Part shown: piece after piece, positions 1 through 9,084 of the stretch
Layout of the letters: each line of letters opens with the position of its first letter
How positions within the stretch are numbered: the first letter of the stretch is position 1
Assembly (NCBI GenBank): GCA_945861635.1
Contig: CAMAWH010000031.1
Span: 1 to 60,135 of the forward strand
Reading direction: 5' to 3'
Length of the DNA stretch: 60,135 nt
Origin: Klebsiella pneumoniae
Lineage (GTDB): Bacteria; Myxococcota_A; UBA796; SXON01
Program-made: the position numbers and the translations under genes
Notes under the pieces: model-generated
Database searches by the model: none
Seen by the model: the letters and a program-made list of their open reading frames with translations, nothing else
What the model was told of the DNA's origin: nothing

Positions 1-761
1 CTTGTGGATGCGCGCACGTGGGCGGCGACCAAATTGTGAAGCTCACCGTCACGCATGAGCGAGCCGTACACGAATAGGCCAGCCACCGCCCTCGGCGCGG
101 GACCGTTGCGCGCCGCCGCCTCCAGCACCGATTGTCCCGAAATCCGCAACTCCCTGTAGCCGGTCAGAACCTTGTCCAAATATGCAGGTTCGGGCTCCAC
201 GAAGGGGTCGGGGGCAACCACGCGGTAGGTCTCCGCGACGCTCTCCCGGGCTCGGGCATCAAGGACAATGCTGTTCGTGCGTTCATAAGCGTTGTCCGAG
301 GCCCCCTCTCTAAAACCTTCCTTTCGATCAAGAATGTGCCACTCACGAGGCCCACAGCGGAAAATCGCGCCGGGCACCACGTCCCCGAGGCTGGGGCACA
401 CGTCGAGCGCGCCGTGTCCTAGGTGGGTTCGTCTGCGGAATTTGAGGCTGTGGTCGGGCAGCCAGCCCCTGGCGACAAATTGCATGTCGGAGAGCCCTGC
501 TCCCTCGCGTACAGCACGCGAGAGGTTGGATCCGTATGCGAAGTAGAGGGGAGCTGGAGTCACGAGGCTGCCTGCCGCGAACCCCTCAGCACACCGCTCC
601 CGATCCGACGCATCTGATCCGGCAGGGGACTGCTCGATTGCTGCGGGGAGATCGGGATGCGTGCCAGGGCGTTCCTGAGGGCCGGTCAGAGTAACCGCCC
701 ACGCTACCGAGAGGCCGTCCTCGGCGCCCGCGGCCGCGCAGCGAGGACACCCCCCGGACAC
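1..761 (-). CDS. Tandem gamma-glutamylcyclotransferase (AIG2-like) protein, 3' end outside window
   Basis: Reading the minus strand from a GTG at 761 gives an open frame that runs off the left edge, about 253 residues visible. The GTG has a GGAGG-type ribosome site 5-6 nt upstream. The frame holds AYGSNLSRA, then a FRCGPREWHILDRKEG stretch, which are the N-terminal loop and the acidic catalytic region of the gamma-glutamylcyclotransferase/AIG2 fold. About 190 residues after the first loop a second domain starts with LFVYGSLMRDGELHNLV, so the protein carries two such domains in tandem. The family cyclises gamma-glutamyl amino acids or acts on related amides; the substrate here is unknown. It starts 35 nt after the MopE-like gene ends and probably shares its transcript. 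The first 60 residues, including CPRC, match nothing I recognise. Confidence 0.75.
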   Translation of the reverse strand, partial: MSGGCPRCAAAGAEDGLSVAWAVTLTGPQERPGTHPDLPAAIEQSPAGSDASDRERCAEGFAAGSLVTPAPLYFAYGSNLSRAVREGAGLSDMQFVARGWLPDHSLKFRRRTHLGHGALDVCPSLGDVVPGAIFRCGPREWHILDRKEGFREGASDNAYERTNSIVLDARARESVAETYRVVAPDPFVEPEPAYLDKVLTGYRELRISGQSVLEAAARNGPAPRAVAGLFVYGSLMRDGELHNLVAAHVRAST

Positions 762-795
762 AATACCCTCCGTTTCCGCCCCTCGCGGCCCCTCG

Positions 796-3735
796 TCATC
801 CCTCGTCATCCCCCTCCGAATCGCCGCCCCGATCCTCGATCTCCGGCTTCCCCCGCCGATCTCCGCGATCCACCCCCGAACTCCCGCCGGAGTCATCCGA
901 TTGCACGCCAGTCACGACGTCGTCGAACCCGTCGTCGTTGACGTCCGCGAGGATGGGATTGTACCCGGGCGCGAGACTCGAGCCGCCCGAGTTTCGCCCG
1001 TAAGCACTGGCATCCGCGGCGAGCGAGCCGCCGGCACCGACGTAGGAGAGCTGCCACCCGGGCCCGTAGTCCGTGCTCGTGCTTTGAGTGCCAAACACGA
1101 CGTCGTTCGTGCCGTCGCCGTCCACGTCTCCGGATGCCGAGGTCGATGTGAAATTCGAAAGACTTGCGTCCGCCGAACTGGACAGGATCGTGCCGCCGAA
1201 CGGCCCAGCGTAGAGGTCGAACCGATAGCCCGTCGTGGTCGTCGTGTCGGTCGAGATGGCGACGAGATCGACCTCGCCGTCGCCGGTCACCTCTGCGGCG
1301 TCGAGGACGAAGCCGGTGTAGCTGGTCCCGGCGGGCAGGAAGCGGGCCGCGTATGCGGTCGCGCCGTCCACGGTGCTCCCGAACGGTCCGTTGAGTTGGT
1401 ACACCGCGCCCTGACCGGTGCCGCCGTAGTTGGTGCCGACGAACAGGTCGTCATAGCCGTCCCCGTCCACGTCGCCCGGATCGGCGGCCACGACGCCAAA
1501 GGCCGTGTCTCCGGCGGTGCTGGACGAAAACTCCGTGGCCGCGTCGCCTCGGCTCAGGGTACCTGCCGGCACGCCATCGAAGCGCGACATGACGCCGTCG
1601 TCTCCGCTCATGAGCACCTCCGTAAGGCCGTCCCCGTCGGTGTCTCCGGCGCCGCCCGTGTACTGCGCGCCCAGACCGCAGCCGCTGTCCCCCTCAAACA
1701 CCGCATCCGCGCTCGCCGTCGTGTCGCCGGCGGAAACGGCGCTGTACCAGAGGTACGCGGCGCCATCGTACGCGAGGGCGTATGGCGCGCCGATGAGAAA
1801 TTCGTCGAACCCGTCGAGGTCGACGTCCCCGACGTTGCTGATTCGCGTGCCGAAGTAGTCCGATCCGCTGCCGCTCAGGGAGCCGCCCGACAACGTCGAC
1901 GTGCCCGCCGCGATGGGTCCGGGCACCAGCCACACCTTGGTGGTGTAGCTGCCCTCTGCCATGAGCAGGTCCGCGTCTCCGTCGTGGTCGGCGTCCACCG
2001 CGGCCTTTACGCCACTTCCAAAGTTCGTCTCGTACGAAACGTAGGTGACGGCGTCGTAACTGTACGTGTTGGTGTAGTACCCGCCCGGCGCGCACCCGTT
2101 GGACGTGCCGTCACAGTCATCATCAAGGCCGTTGTCACACACCTCCGTTTCGCCGGGGTTGACGTCGATCTCCACGTCGTCACAATCGTCGTCGTTGCTG
2201 ACGTACCCGGAAGGCGCGGAGCAATCGCGCGTGGAGGCGTCGGGGTTGCCGTAGGTGTCGGCGTCGGCATCGGCGTAGTAGAGTCTGGCGTTGGTGGCGT
2301 CCGTTTCATCGCCCGAACAGTTGGTGTCCGTGCCGTTGCAAAGCTCGGTGGCGCCCGGGTGGATCACGTTGGAGGAATCGTCACAGTCTGTCGAGGACGC
2401 GACACTTCCGGCCGGGGCCACACACGAATACGTGGGGGTGCCGCCCCCGTAGGTATCCAGGTCGGCGTCGCCATACCAAGCGGCTGCGTCCACCGCCGCG
2501 TCCTCGTCGATGTCGCCGTCGCAGTTTTCGTCGGCACCGCCACAGTGTTCGTCGGCGTTGGGGTGGGTGGCGTCGTCGGTGTCATCGCAATCCGTGGAGA
2601 GGGTGGAATAGCCGGGGGCCGCCGCACACGCGTACACCGTGCTTGTCGCGACGCCGTAGCCATCGGCATCGGCGTCCAAAAACACCGCCACCTCTCCCGT
2701 CGCGCCGGATTCATCGACATCGCCGTCACAGTCGTTGTCCAACGTGTCACACGCCTCGGTTCCGACGGGGGACGCTTGATCGCTGCCGTCATTGCAATCC
2801 GTTGCATCCGCGACGTATCCGGCGGGCGCCTCACAGCCGCGCGCGGTTGCGCTCGCATCCCCGAAGGTGTCTGAGTCCGCGTCGGCATACCAAGTGAGGG
2901 CGTCCTCGGCGTCCTCGTCCAGCACGCCCCCACAGTTCTGCAGCACGCCGTCGCAATATTCGAGGGCGCCGGGAAAGATGCTGTCGGCCGTGTCATCACA
3001 GTCCGTCGCGTCGGCGAGGTAGCCCTCGGGAACATCGCAAGCGGCGATGACGTTGCCTACGTCTCCGAACCCGTCGGCATCGGTGTCCGCGTACCAGATG
3101 ATCGCATCGACGCTCTCCGCGTCGCCCAAGCCATCACAGTTCTCATCGACGCCATCACAATGCTCCTCATTGCCGGGGCACAGGCTCGGGTTGGTATCGT
3201 CGCAATCGTCCCCAACGGCTACCCGTCCCTCCGGCCCCTCACACGCGACCACCGCCGCCCCGGCACCGTGGTAATCTCCATCCAGGTCGTCGTACCAACT
3301 CGGCGCGTCCACGGCGTCCTCGTCGATCTCGTCGTTGCAATTTTCATCGGCCGCGTCGCAATGTTCAGGTGCGCCCGGGTAGACCGCGAGATTGGCGTCA
3401 TCGCAGTCGTCGGAGGACGCGGCAAAGCCTTCGGGAGCGGTGCAGGCCGAGGCCGTGGCGGTGAGCGTGCCGTGTCCATCCCCGTCGGCGTCGAGGTAGA
3501 AAGTGCCCTCTCCCGATGCGCCCGTTTCATCGGTTGCACCATCACAATCGTCATCGACGCCGTTGCAGGACTCGGGCGCGCCGGGAAAGATGGCGTCGGT
3601 GGTGTCGTCGCAATCCTCGACCGTCGTGAAGCCATCTCCATCGTCATCGACGCCGTTGTCCTTGGGGGGAGTCGCCGTGACACACGCGGCAAACAGCGGG
3701 GAGAGCAGGAGGAGGAGGAGGCGCGAGGGATGCAT
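796..3735 (-). CDS. MopE-type metal-binding-motif / FG-GAP repeat lipoprotein
   Basis: 979 residues, an outer-surface lipoprotein. The N-terminus is MHPSRLLLLLLSPLFAAC, a signal peptide ending in the lipobox LFAAC. From about residue 28 to 550 there are eight DCDD/DCND units. Each has the pattern DCDD..PGA.E.CDG.DENCDG followed by a YADADxDxxG stretch, which is the putative metal-binding motif named for copper-binding MopE of Methylococcus. Residues 575-955 contain about six FG-GAP/VCBS calcium-binding blades such as DVDLDGFDEFLIGAP and GDVDGDGYDDLFVGTN, probably one beta-propeller. The protein is extremely Asp-rich with regularly spaced Cys, so calcium-stabilised repeats with disulfides are likely. 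Metal identity and role are not determinable. Such proteins are abundant in Myxococcota. Confidence 0.88.
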   Translation of the reverse strand: MHPSRLLLLLLSPLFAACVTATPPKDNGVDDDGDGFTTVEDCDDTTDAIFPGAPESCNGVDDDCDGATDETGASGEGTFYLDADGDGHGTLTATASACTAPEGFAASSDDCDDANLAVYPGAPEHCDAADENCNDEIDEDAVDAPSWYDDLDGDYHGAGAAVVACEGPEGRVAVGDDCDDTNPSLCPGNEEHCDGVDENCDGLGDAESVDAIIWYADTDADGFGDVGNVIAACDVPEGYLADATDCDDTADSIFPGALEYCDGVLQNCGGVLDEDAEDALTWYADADSDTFGDASATARGCEAPAGYVADATDCNDGSDQASPVGTEACDTLDNDCDGDVDESGATGEVAVFLDADADGYGVATSTVYACAAAPGYSTLSTDCDDTDDATHPNADEHCGGADENCDGDIDEDAAVDAAAWYGDADLDTYGGGTPTYSCVAPAGSVASSTDCDDSSNVIHPGATELCNGTDTNCSGDETDATNARLYYADADADTYGNPDASTRDCSAPSGYVSNDDDCDDVEIDVNPGETEVCDNGLDDDCDGTSNGCAPGGYYTNTYSYDAVTYVSYETNFGSGVKAAVDADHDGDADLLMAEGSYTTKVWLVPGPIAAGTSTLSGGSLSGSGSDYFGTRISNVGDVDLDGFDEFLIGAPYALAYDGAAYLWYSAVSAGDTTASADAVFEGDSGCGLGAQYTGGAGDTDGDGLTEVLMSGDDGVMSRFDGVPAGTLSRGDAATEFSSSTAGDTAFGVVAADPGDVDGDGYDDLFVGTNYGGTGQGAVYQLNGPFGSTVDGATAYAARFLPAGTSYTGFVLDAAEVTGDGEVDLVAISTDTTTTTGYRFDLYAGPFGGTILSSSADASLSNFTSTSASGDVDGDGTNDVVFGTQSTSTDYGPGWQLSYVGAGGSLAADASAYGRNSGGSSLAPGYNPILADVNDDGFDDVVTGVQSDDSGGSSGVDRGDRRGKPEIEDRGGDSEGDDEG

Positions 3736-3778
3736 CGGATTGAGTAACGCACGGCTCCGTTCCGGGCGCGGGCGGAGG

Positions 3779-5419
3779 TCAGGGAGGGGTCGTCGGCCGT
3801 GGGCGTTGCGTCAGGTTCGCGATGTGCCCGCGCATCGACCCCGCACCCTGCGGCCAGTAGACCGCCTCCAACCCTGCGTTCAGAACGTCCCCCTCTCTGT
3901 CGGCGAGTGCCGCACGGACGACGCGATCTCGCCCGCGATCGTCACGGACGGTCGTCGCTTCCAACCAGGCTGCGGCTTCTGGCCAACGCTGCGCCTCGAC
4001 GAGGATCATGATCACGTCCCCGTCGAAGTCGCGGGCGCCTCTGCAGCCGGCGGCGACCCAGGCGGGGATCACCGGAATTGCGGCGGAGGCACCGAGCACT
4101 CCCCGTGCCCGGCGGCCGATGGTGCGGCAGGCGGCTCTTGCGACGGGGCGTGCATCCAACGCGCGCGCGTTGGCCTCAAACGCGCCGCTTTCATCCCCCG
4201 CTCGCGCTCGCGCATCCCCAAGTTGCTGCCACGAATACGAGTCGGGCGCCACGGAAACGGCGCGTTCGTAGAGCGTGAGGTCGGTGGCCCAGTCGGGGAC
4301 GCGCGCATGGATCTGCGCCGCCGCGTAGGCGGCCACGGCCGCCACGATGAACCCGACGGCCCGACCCTTCCCGCTGGACAATCGGGGCCAATCCTCGGCC
4401 CCGCCGATTGCGATGCCCACCGCTACCGGAAAGATCGCCAGGTACGCATACCGTTCGCCGACCACCGCGTACCACCAGGTCCCGACGAGCGACGGGGCGA
4501 GGAAAAGAATAGCGAGCGCGACGAGCGCCCAGCCGCGGCCCCGGTGGCGCAACACCAAGCCCGCGCACCCGACGCCAGCGACAAGCGCGGTAACGAGCGT
4601 AAACCCGGATGGAAAGGCCGAATACAGCGTGTGCGTGCTGGTCAGCGGCCGGGGTCGGACAAACCACGACGCAACCTGAAGCACGACATGGCCGACCTCC
4701 GTCGCCCCCATCGGCACCAACGACGCATGCAGCGGCGGCGGTTGTAGCGTCGCGAGTGCGCGTACGCTCCCCGCGAGTAGGACCCCCGCCAGGATCGGTA
4801 TCGCGCTCCGCAGCGTCACCCGCGCTCCCCACGCCGCCTCCCATAGCACCCAGGCCACCGGTAGCAGGTATCCAAGCTCCTTCGACCAGCAAGCCGCTAT
4901 CGTGGTGATCGCGGCCAACCAACGAACCCTGCCATCCGACGCCCCCGCGATGGCGAGCGTTGCGAAAATGAACGCCGCTCCCATCAGATCGTTTCGCGCG
5001 GACACCCAGATCACCGCCTCGGATTGCAGTGGATGCAGCGCGAACAACCCGGCGGCGAGGAGCGCACCCGCTGGCGGCGCGCGTTGGACGACGGCGGCGT
5101 ACGCGGCGATGATCGCGGCCAGGTGCCAACCCAAACTCTGCAGGTGGGCCGCCCAGGGTTGACTCCCGGTCAGCAGGCGATCCGCGAGCAGGCTCACGGT
5201 CATCAGCGGCCGGTGGTAGCCCGAGCCGGCGTTCCCGACCCCGGCCCACAGGTCCGTGAGGAAGACGGCGGACCACGTCGGGGCGTCCAACGTGGCGTTT
5301 CCGACGGCGAGGGGACCGTCATCCAAAATGTAGCCAGCGTTAACGACGCCCGAGTAGGCCGCCGCCGTGACGGCCAGCAGCGCGAACAGGGGCAGGTGGA
5401 CGCGCGTGGCGGGCTGCAC
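3779..5419 (-). CDS. TMTC/DUF1736-like polytopic membrane protein with C-terminal TPR-like helix pair
   Basis: 546 residues with about ten hydrophobic segments. The N-terminus has YSGVVNAGYILDDGPLAVGN followed later by YHRPLM and HPLQSEAVIWVSARNDLMGA. These are the hallmarks of the DUF1736/TMTC branch of GT-C membrane glycosyltransferases, whose eukaryotic members transfer mannose from a polyprenyl donor to Ser/Thr. The acidic pair in ILDD is the expected catalytic loop. After the last membrane segment (around residue 370) come TPR-like helices (ERAVSVAPDSYSWQQLGDARARAG), also typical of the family. The substrate is unknown. The GTG start is chosen because TAGACT lies 6 nt upstream, suggesting a leaderless transcript. 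Confidence 0.7.
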   Translation of the reverse strand: MQPATRVHLPLFALLAVTAAAYSGVVNAGYILDDGPLAVGNATLDAPTWSAVFLTDLWAGVGNAGSGYHRPLMTVSLLADRLLTGSQPWAAHLQSLGWHLAAIIAAYAAVVQRAPPAGALLAAGLFALHPLQSEAVIWVSARNDLMGAAFIFATLAIAGASDGRVRWLAAITTIAACWSKELGYLLPVAWVLWEAAWGARVTLRSAIPILAGVLLAGSVRALATLQPPPLHASLVPMGATEVGHVVLQVASWFVRPRPLTSTHTLYSAFPSGFTLVTALVAGVGCAGLVLRHRGRGWALVALAILFLAPSLVGTWWYAVVGERYAYLAIFPVAVGIAIGGAEDWPRLSSGKGRAVGFIVAAVAAYAAAQIHARVPDWATDLTLYERAVSVAPDSYSWQQLGDARARAGDESGAFEANARALDARPVARAACRTIGRRARGVLGASAAIPVIPAWVAAGCRGARDFDGDVIMILVEAQRWPEAAAWLEATTVRDDRGRDRVVRAALADREGDVLNAGLEAVYWPQGAGSMRGHIANLTQRPRPTTPP

Positions 5420-5425
5420 GGAGCG

Positions 5426-5431
5426 AGTCTA
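5426..5431 (-). promoter_or_regulatory. -10-like element TAGACT, 6 nt before the 5419 GTG
   Basis: On the minus strand TAGACT is followed by CGCTCC and then the GTG start at 5419. There is no Shine-Dalgarno. The spacing predicts transcription starting at the start codon. No clear -35 is visible. Confidence 0.5.
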
Positions 5432-5453
5432 CTCGTTCGACGTCCGTCCGCCG

Positions 5454-7130
5454 CTACAACGTGCCGTATTCCGGGCCGTTGCCGCCCTCGGGCGGCACCC
5501 AGGTGATGATCTGATACGGGTCACGGATGTCACACGTCTTGCAATGTACGCAATTCGAGAAGTCCACCTGCATCTCCTCCCGCCCGGTCTTCTCGTTGTG
5601 GTGCATGTTGTAGACCTGCGCCGGGCAGAAGCGCGTACAGGGATTTCCGTATTCCTCTTTGCATACTGTCGCGCAGATGTTGGTATCGATAATATGCAGG
5701 TGTGCGGGCTGCTTTTCCTCGTGTTTCGTGCCGGAGTGGTAGACGTCCGTCAACTTGTCCATCAGGTAGACGTTGTCGTACGGAACGTCGCTACGGTCGG
5801 GGTAGGCATGCTGTCCGCGGACAGCCGCGTTCTTCTGCATGTGCGCGTAGTCCGCCTCGAAGGGCTTGATGTCCTTTCCGGGGCCAAACACCAGACCCAA
5901 GCCGACGGCCGCCATTCCGCCGAGCACGCCCTTGTCAAACGCGGCGTGGAAGTTCTTGGCCGGCTCCAATTCGGTGCGAATCCAACTCGCGTCTACCCTG
6001 GTCTTGAATTCGGCGAGCACCGCGGCGCTGGCGTCTCCACGCTTGAGCGCTTCAAACGCTGTTTCTGCCGCGAGCATGCCGGATTTCATGGAAAGGTGGA
6101 TGCCCTTCAGTCGCATGGGATTGAGGAAGCTGGCGGCATCTCCCACGATCATCGCGCCGTCCGAGTAGAGCTGCGGAATGGACGCCCAGCCGCCGATGGT
6201 AACCGCCTTGGCGCCATACTTTACGACCTTGCCAGCGCCGAGCTTGGCCTTGATCCAGGGATGCATCTTCAGCTTCTGAAGCAGGTAGTGCGCGTCCATC
6301 GACGGGTCTTTGGCGCCGAGTTCGACGAGCAGGCCGATGGCGTACTTGTCCCCCGCCAACGAGTAGATGAAGGCGCCGCCAAAGGTCTGCAGGTCGAGGG
6401 GGTAGCCGAGCGTGAGGACAACCTCCCCCTTCTTGACGGTTCCTGGCGGCATTTCGATGACTTCCTTCACGCCGATTTCGTACACCATCGGCTGGCAGTC
6501 GTGGTCCAACTGACGACGATTCATGAGCTGGCGGGTCAGCGTGCCGCGCGGCCCCTCGCCCAAAATGGTGACCTTGGCCTGAATGTCATAGCCAGCCTCG
6601 AAGTTGTCTTTCGGATTGCCATCGGGACCGATTCCCTTGTCTCCGGAGCGCACGCCTACAACGTTCTCTCCCTGCCACAACAGCTCCACGCCCGCAAATC
6701 CATTGAACATCATCACGCCGCGCTCTTCCGCTTTGGCGGCGAGCCACTTCTGAAACTTGGCGATGGAGATGATGGGAAGTCCGTGATCGCCAAGGCCGGG
6801 GGGCATCATCGGCGCCGGGAACGCGAGGGTGGGCGTGAGGACGACGAACGTTTCGTCTTCTACGATGCGCTCTACAAAACTCGGCTGCTCCTTCCGCCAG
6901 CCCGGCAGCAGCTCATCGAGGGCGATGGGGTCGAGCACGGCACCGCTGATCGCGTGGCTGCCGATTTCGGAACCCTTGTCCATCAGGGCGATGACCGGTT
7001 CGACGAGGGGCGGCTCGACACCGGCTTCATTGTGCGCCTTGATCAGGTCCATCAGGCGGATCGCTCCGGCAAGACACGCGGGTCCGCCACCGACAAAGAG
7101 GACGTCCACTGGCATTGCTTCGCGCTGCAT
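5454..7130 (-). CDS. Electron transfer flavoprotein-ubiquinone oxidoreductase (ETF-QO)
   Basis: 558 residues, the usual family length. It passes electrons from reduced ETF (fatty acid and amino acid oxidation) to quinone at the inner membrane face. The N-terminus VDVLFVGGGPACLAGAIRL is the FAD-binding Rossmann motif. The C-terminus carries the ferredoxin domain with CVHCKTCDIRDP, preceded by the CKEEYGNPCTRFCP region, and ends in WVPPEGGNGPEYGTL, diagnostic for ETF-QO and FixC-like proteins. The start at 7130 (MQREAMPVDV) has GGAG 5-6 nt upstream and gives the standard N-terminus; an in-frame extension to 7265 would run into lspA. No etfAB genes are in the window. Confidence 0.95.
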   Translation of the reverse strand: MQREAMPVDVLFVGGGPACLAGAIRLMDLIKAHNEAGVEPPLVEPVIALMDKGSEIGSHAISGAVLDPIALDELLPGWRKEQPSFVERIVEDETFVVLTPTLAFPAPMMPPGLGDHGLPIISIAKFQKWLAAKAEERGVMMFNGFAGVELLWQGENVVGVRSGDKGIGPDGNPKDNFEAGYDIQAKVTILGEGPRGTLTRQLMNRRQLDHDCQPMVYEIGVKEVIEMPPGTVKKGEVVLTLGYPLDLQTFGGAFIYSLAGDKYAIGLLVELGAKDPSMDAHYLLQKLKMHPWIKAKLGAGKVVKYGAKAVTIGGWASIPQLYSDGAMIVGDAASFLNPMRLKGIHLSMKSGMLAAETAFEALKRGDASAAVLAEFKTRVDASWIRTELEPAKNFHAAFDKGVLGGMAAVGLGLVFGPGKDIKPFEADYAHMQKNAAVRGQHAYPDRSDVPYDNVYLMDKLTDVYHSGTKHEEKQPAHLHIIDTNICATVCKEEYGNPCTRFCPAQVYNMHHNEKTGREEMQVDFSNCVHCKTCDIRDPYQIITWVPPEGGNGPEYGTL

Positions 7131-7221
7131 CACCACTCCGCTGAAGCACCATTCATAACGGATTGTCTCTCCGATGGCGACGACGTAGCGGCCCCACCCC
7201 GAGCGGGCTAACGGCCGGCCC

Positions 7222-7773
7222 ATGACCCTGAAGTTGAAAGTGCTGCTCGGCGTGACAGCGGTCATGTTGGTGCTTGATCAAGTGTCCAAGGTCTGGATCC
7301 AGCAAAACCTGCGCGTGGGAAAGGACGAGATCCATCTGATTCCCAATTTCCTCTCCGTGGTACACGCGAAGAACAACGGCGCCGCATTTTCCAGCTTTGA
7401 CACGTTCGAATACCGAATGTACCTGTTCGCGGTATTCACCGTCGTCGCCGTTGGGGTTTTGATCCAAACGTTTCGGCAGCTTCGCGCCGACGATGGGATG
7501 CAATCGGCCGCCATCGGCCTGATCCTCTCTGGCGCTATCGGAAACGGCATCGACCGTGCGTTGCATCAGGAAGTGACGGACTGGGTGAGGGTCTACGGGG
7601 GTTTTGAGCCCGCGCACTCCTTCCTCGTGAAGCACTTCCGTACGGACACCTGGCCCATCTGGAACGTGGCGGACGCGTGCATACTGATCGGCGTCGGGCT
7701 TTTCGCAGTTCACTACTTGTTCGAGAAGGATCGGGAAGAACCGGTCGAAGGCGATGCACCCCCAGCTCTTTGA
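7222..7773 (+). CDS. lspA: Lipoprotein signal peptidase (signal peptidase II)
   Basis: 183 residues, four membrane segments. It cleaves the signal peptide of diacylglyceryl-prolipoproteins in the inner membrane. The family motifs are visible: LDQVSKVWI near the N-terminus, NNGAAFS, GNGIDRALHQEVTDW with the first catalytic Asp, and WPIWNVADACILIG with the second. Its last 20 bases overlap lgt, so the two lipoprotein-maturation enzymes are translationally coupled. This suits a region coding for several lipoproteins. It is divergent from the ETF-QO gene with 91 bp between. Confidence 0.96.
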   Translation: MTLKLKVLLGVTAVMLVLDQVSKVWIQQNLRVGKDEIHLIPNFLSVVHAKNNGAAFSSFDTFEYRMYLFAVFTVVAVGVLIQTFRQLRADDGMQSAAIGLILSGAIGNGIDRALHQEVTDWVRVYGGFEPAHSFLVKHFRTDTWPIWNVADACILIGVGLFAVHYLFEKDREEPVEGDAPPAL

Positions 7774-8536
7774 GGTCGGTGGGCACGTCGTCCACAGCTA
7801 CGGCGTCGGCATCGCGTCGGGCCTGTTTTTCGGGCTGCTTCTCGGCGTTCGAACAGCGCGTCGCGAGGGAGTGGACACCAATTTGGTGTGGGACATCGGC
7901 ATCCTCGTGATGTTTTGCGCCATGATCGGTGGGCGTCTGGAGTACGTGCGCACTCGGTGGGCGTATTTCTCCGAAAATCCTCAGGAAATCGTGAATGTGC
8001 AGGACGGGGGCATGGTCTTTTACGGGGGGCTTGTGCTCTCGCTCATCGTGGTCGTCGGCTACCTGATGTGGAAGAAGGCGCCGGTGCTGCGGTTTTTGGA
8101 TGCGCTGGCGCCATCCGTTGCGATTGGGCATACGTTCGGCCGGCTGGGATGCCTCATGGCAGGCTGCTGTTACGGAGCGCCGACCGACCTGCCGTGGGGG
8201 ATTGAGTTCCCACCGGGCTCGCGGGCGCCGGCTGGAATTTCGCTACACCCGACGCAACTCAACGAGATTGCGTTCGACGCGTCGCAGGGGCTCCTGCTGC
8301 TGGCCTATGTTCCGCTGCGTCCTGGTCGGCGGATTGCCCTCTTCCTGCTTACCTACCCGGTTTTTCGGGTATTCAACGAGATGCTTCGTGGCGATGGGAT
8401 CCGCGGCTACGTGTTTGGTGGCGTGACCAACGGAATGATGATTTCCGCCATGCTATTCGCCGCAGGCGCGGCGGTTGCGTGGAAAGCATGGGGAGACGAC
8501 CCTACTTTGCCGGGGCTGCCGGGTACTGCGCCGTAA
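7754..8536 (+). CDS. lgt: Phosphatidylglycerol-prolipoprotein diacylglyceryl transferase
   Basis: 260 residues, polytopic. It transfers diacylglycerol from phosphatidylglycerol to the lipobox Cys, the step before LspA. The signature is GHTFGRLGCLMAGCCYG, a common variant of the Lgt motif, plus the upstream FYGGLVLS and the downstream HPTQLNE and FNEMLRGD. The ATG lies inside the end of lspA (20 bp overlap). The 3' end overlaps the convergent small lipoprotein gene by 35 bp. Confidence 0.96.
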   Translation: MHPQLFEVGGHVVHSYGVGIASGLFFGLLLGVRTARREGVDTNLVWDIGILVMFCAMIGGRLEYVRTRWAYFSENPQEIVNVQDGGMVFYGGLVLSLIVVVGYLMWKKAPVLRFLDALAPSVAIGHTFGRLGCLMAGCCYGAPTDLPWGIEFPPGSRAPAGISLHPTQLNEIAFDASQGLLLLAYVPLRPGRRIALFLLTYPVFRVFNEMLRGDGIRGYVFGGVTNGMMISAMLFAAGAAVAWKAWGDDPTLPGLPGTAP

Positions 8537-9008
8537 TTTCGAGGTTCTCGATCCGCGCGTGGTCTCCGGCGGCTTCGATCCGGGCCAACTGCACGCGATC
8601 GGCGGACACGGACAGCACGACCAGGCCGTCCGCGGCTAGGATGCTGCCGGGGGCGACCACGACTTCTTCCCCAGAAGGAAGGCCGAGAATCGCGCGAGGA
8701 GGCTGCGCCTGTGGCAGCGTCGAGAGTAGTCGGACGGGGAAGCGTGAATCGGACGGGACGCCCACAGGGGACGGCGCGAATTCGGCCGTCGTTGGGGTGC
8801 CGAGCCCGCCCGGCATCGTCGTATCCGGGCTGGCGCTGGCCAGCCCCGTCATCTGCTCGCTGGAGAGCACGAATTCCGGCGAAGGTTCGAACAGGGGGTC
8901 CGGTTTTGCCGGGGCGGCGGCTGCGGCCGGCGCCTGCACGACCGGCGTGAAAACCGCGCCGCTCGGCTCCATCGGTTCACATGCGGCAAGGGCGAACAGG
9001 ACGAGCAT
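8502..9008 (-). CDS. Small lipoprotein, possibly GspC/PilP-like
   Basis: 168 residues. MLVLFALAAC is an extremely short lipoprotein signal with the lipobox ALAAC, and no in-frame start exists between it and an upstream CTG. Residues 10-100 are a Pro/Ala/Ser-rich linker. The C-terminal 70 residues (RAILGLPSGEEVVVAPGSIL, then LVVLSVSADRVQLARIE) are a small beta-rich domain. It resembles the periplasmic homology region of GspC or the pilotin-like PilP, which is only a suggestion. TACACT lies 6 nt before the ATG and there is no Shine-Dalgarno. Confidence 0.7.
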   Translation of the reverse strand: MLVLFALAACEPMEPSGAVFTPVVQAPAAAAAPAKPDPLFEPSPEFVLSSEQMTGLASASPDTTMPGGLGTPTTAEFAPSPVGVPSDSRFPVRLLSTLPQAQPPRAILGLPSGEEVVVAPGSILAADGLVVLSVSADRVQLARIEAAGDHARIENLEITAQYPAAPAK

Positions 9009-9014
9009 CGCGGG

Positions 9015-9020
9015 AGTGTA
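9015..9020 (-). promoter_or_regulatory. -10-like element TACACT, 6 nt before the 9008 ATG
   Basis: Minus-strand TACACT, then CCCGCG, then the ATG. A leaderless transcript is predicted; no convincing -35 at 17-18 nt. Confidence 0.45.
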
Positions 9021-9084
9021 TCGTAGGCACCGATCCCGCGCCGGGGACAGCGGGTTATCGAATGCAGGAGGATTGCTCGGGCCG

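Noticed and set aside
901..2874. Long plus-strand open frame of 657 codons, opposite the MopE-like gene
   Set aside because: It mirrors the Asp/Gly/Cys repeats as Val/Arg-rich low complexity with no domain; the minus strand has signal peptide, lipobox and repeat motifs.
5367..7211. 614-codon plus-strand frame opposite ETF-QO
   Set aside because: A shadow of high-GC codon use; the opposite strand gives a full-length ETF-QO with all cluster ligands.
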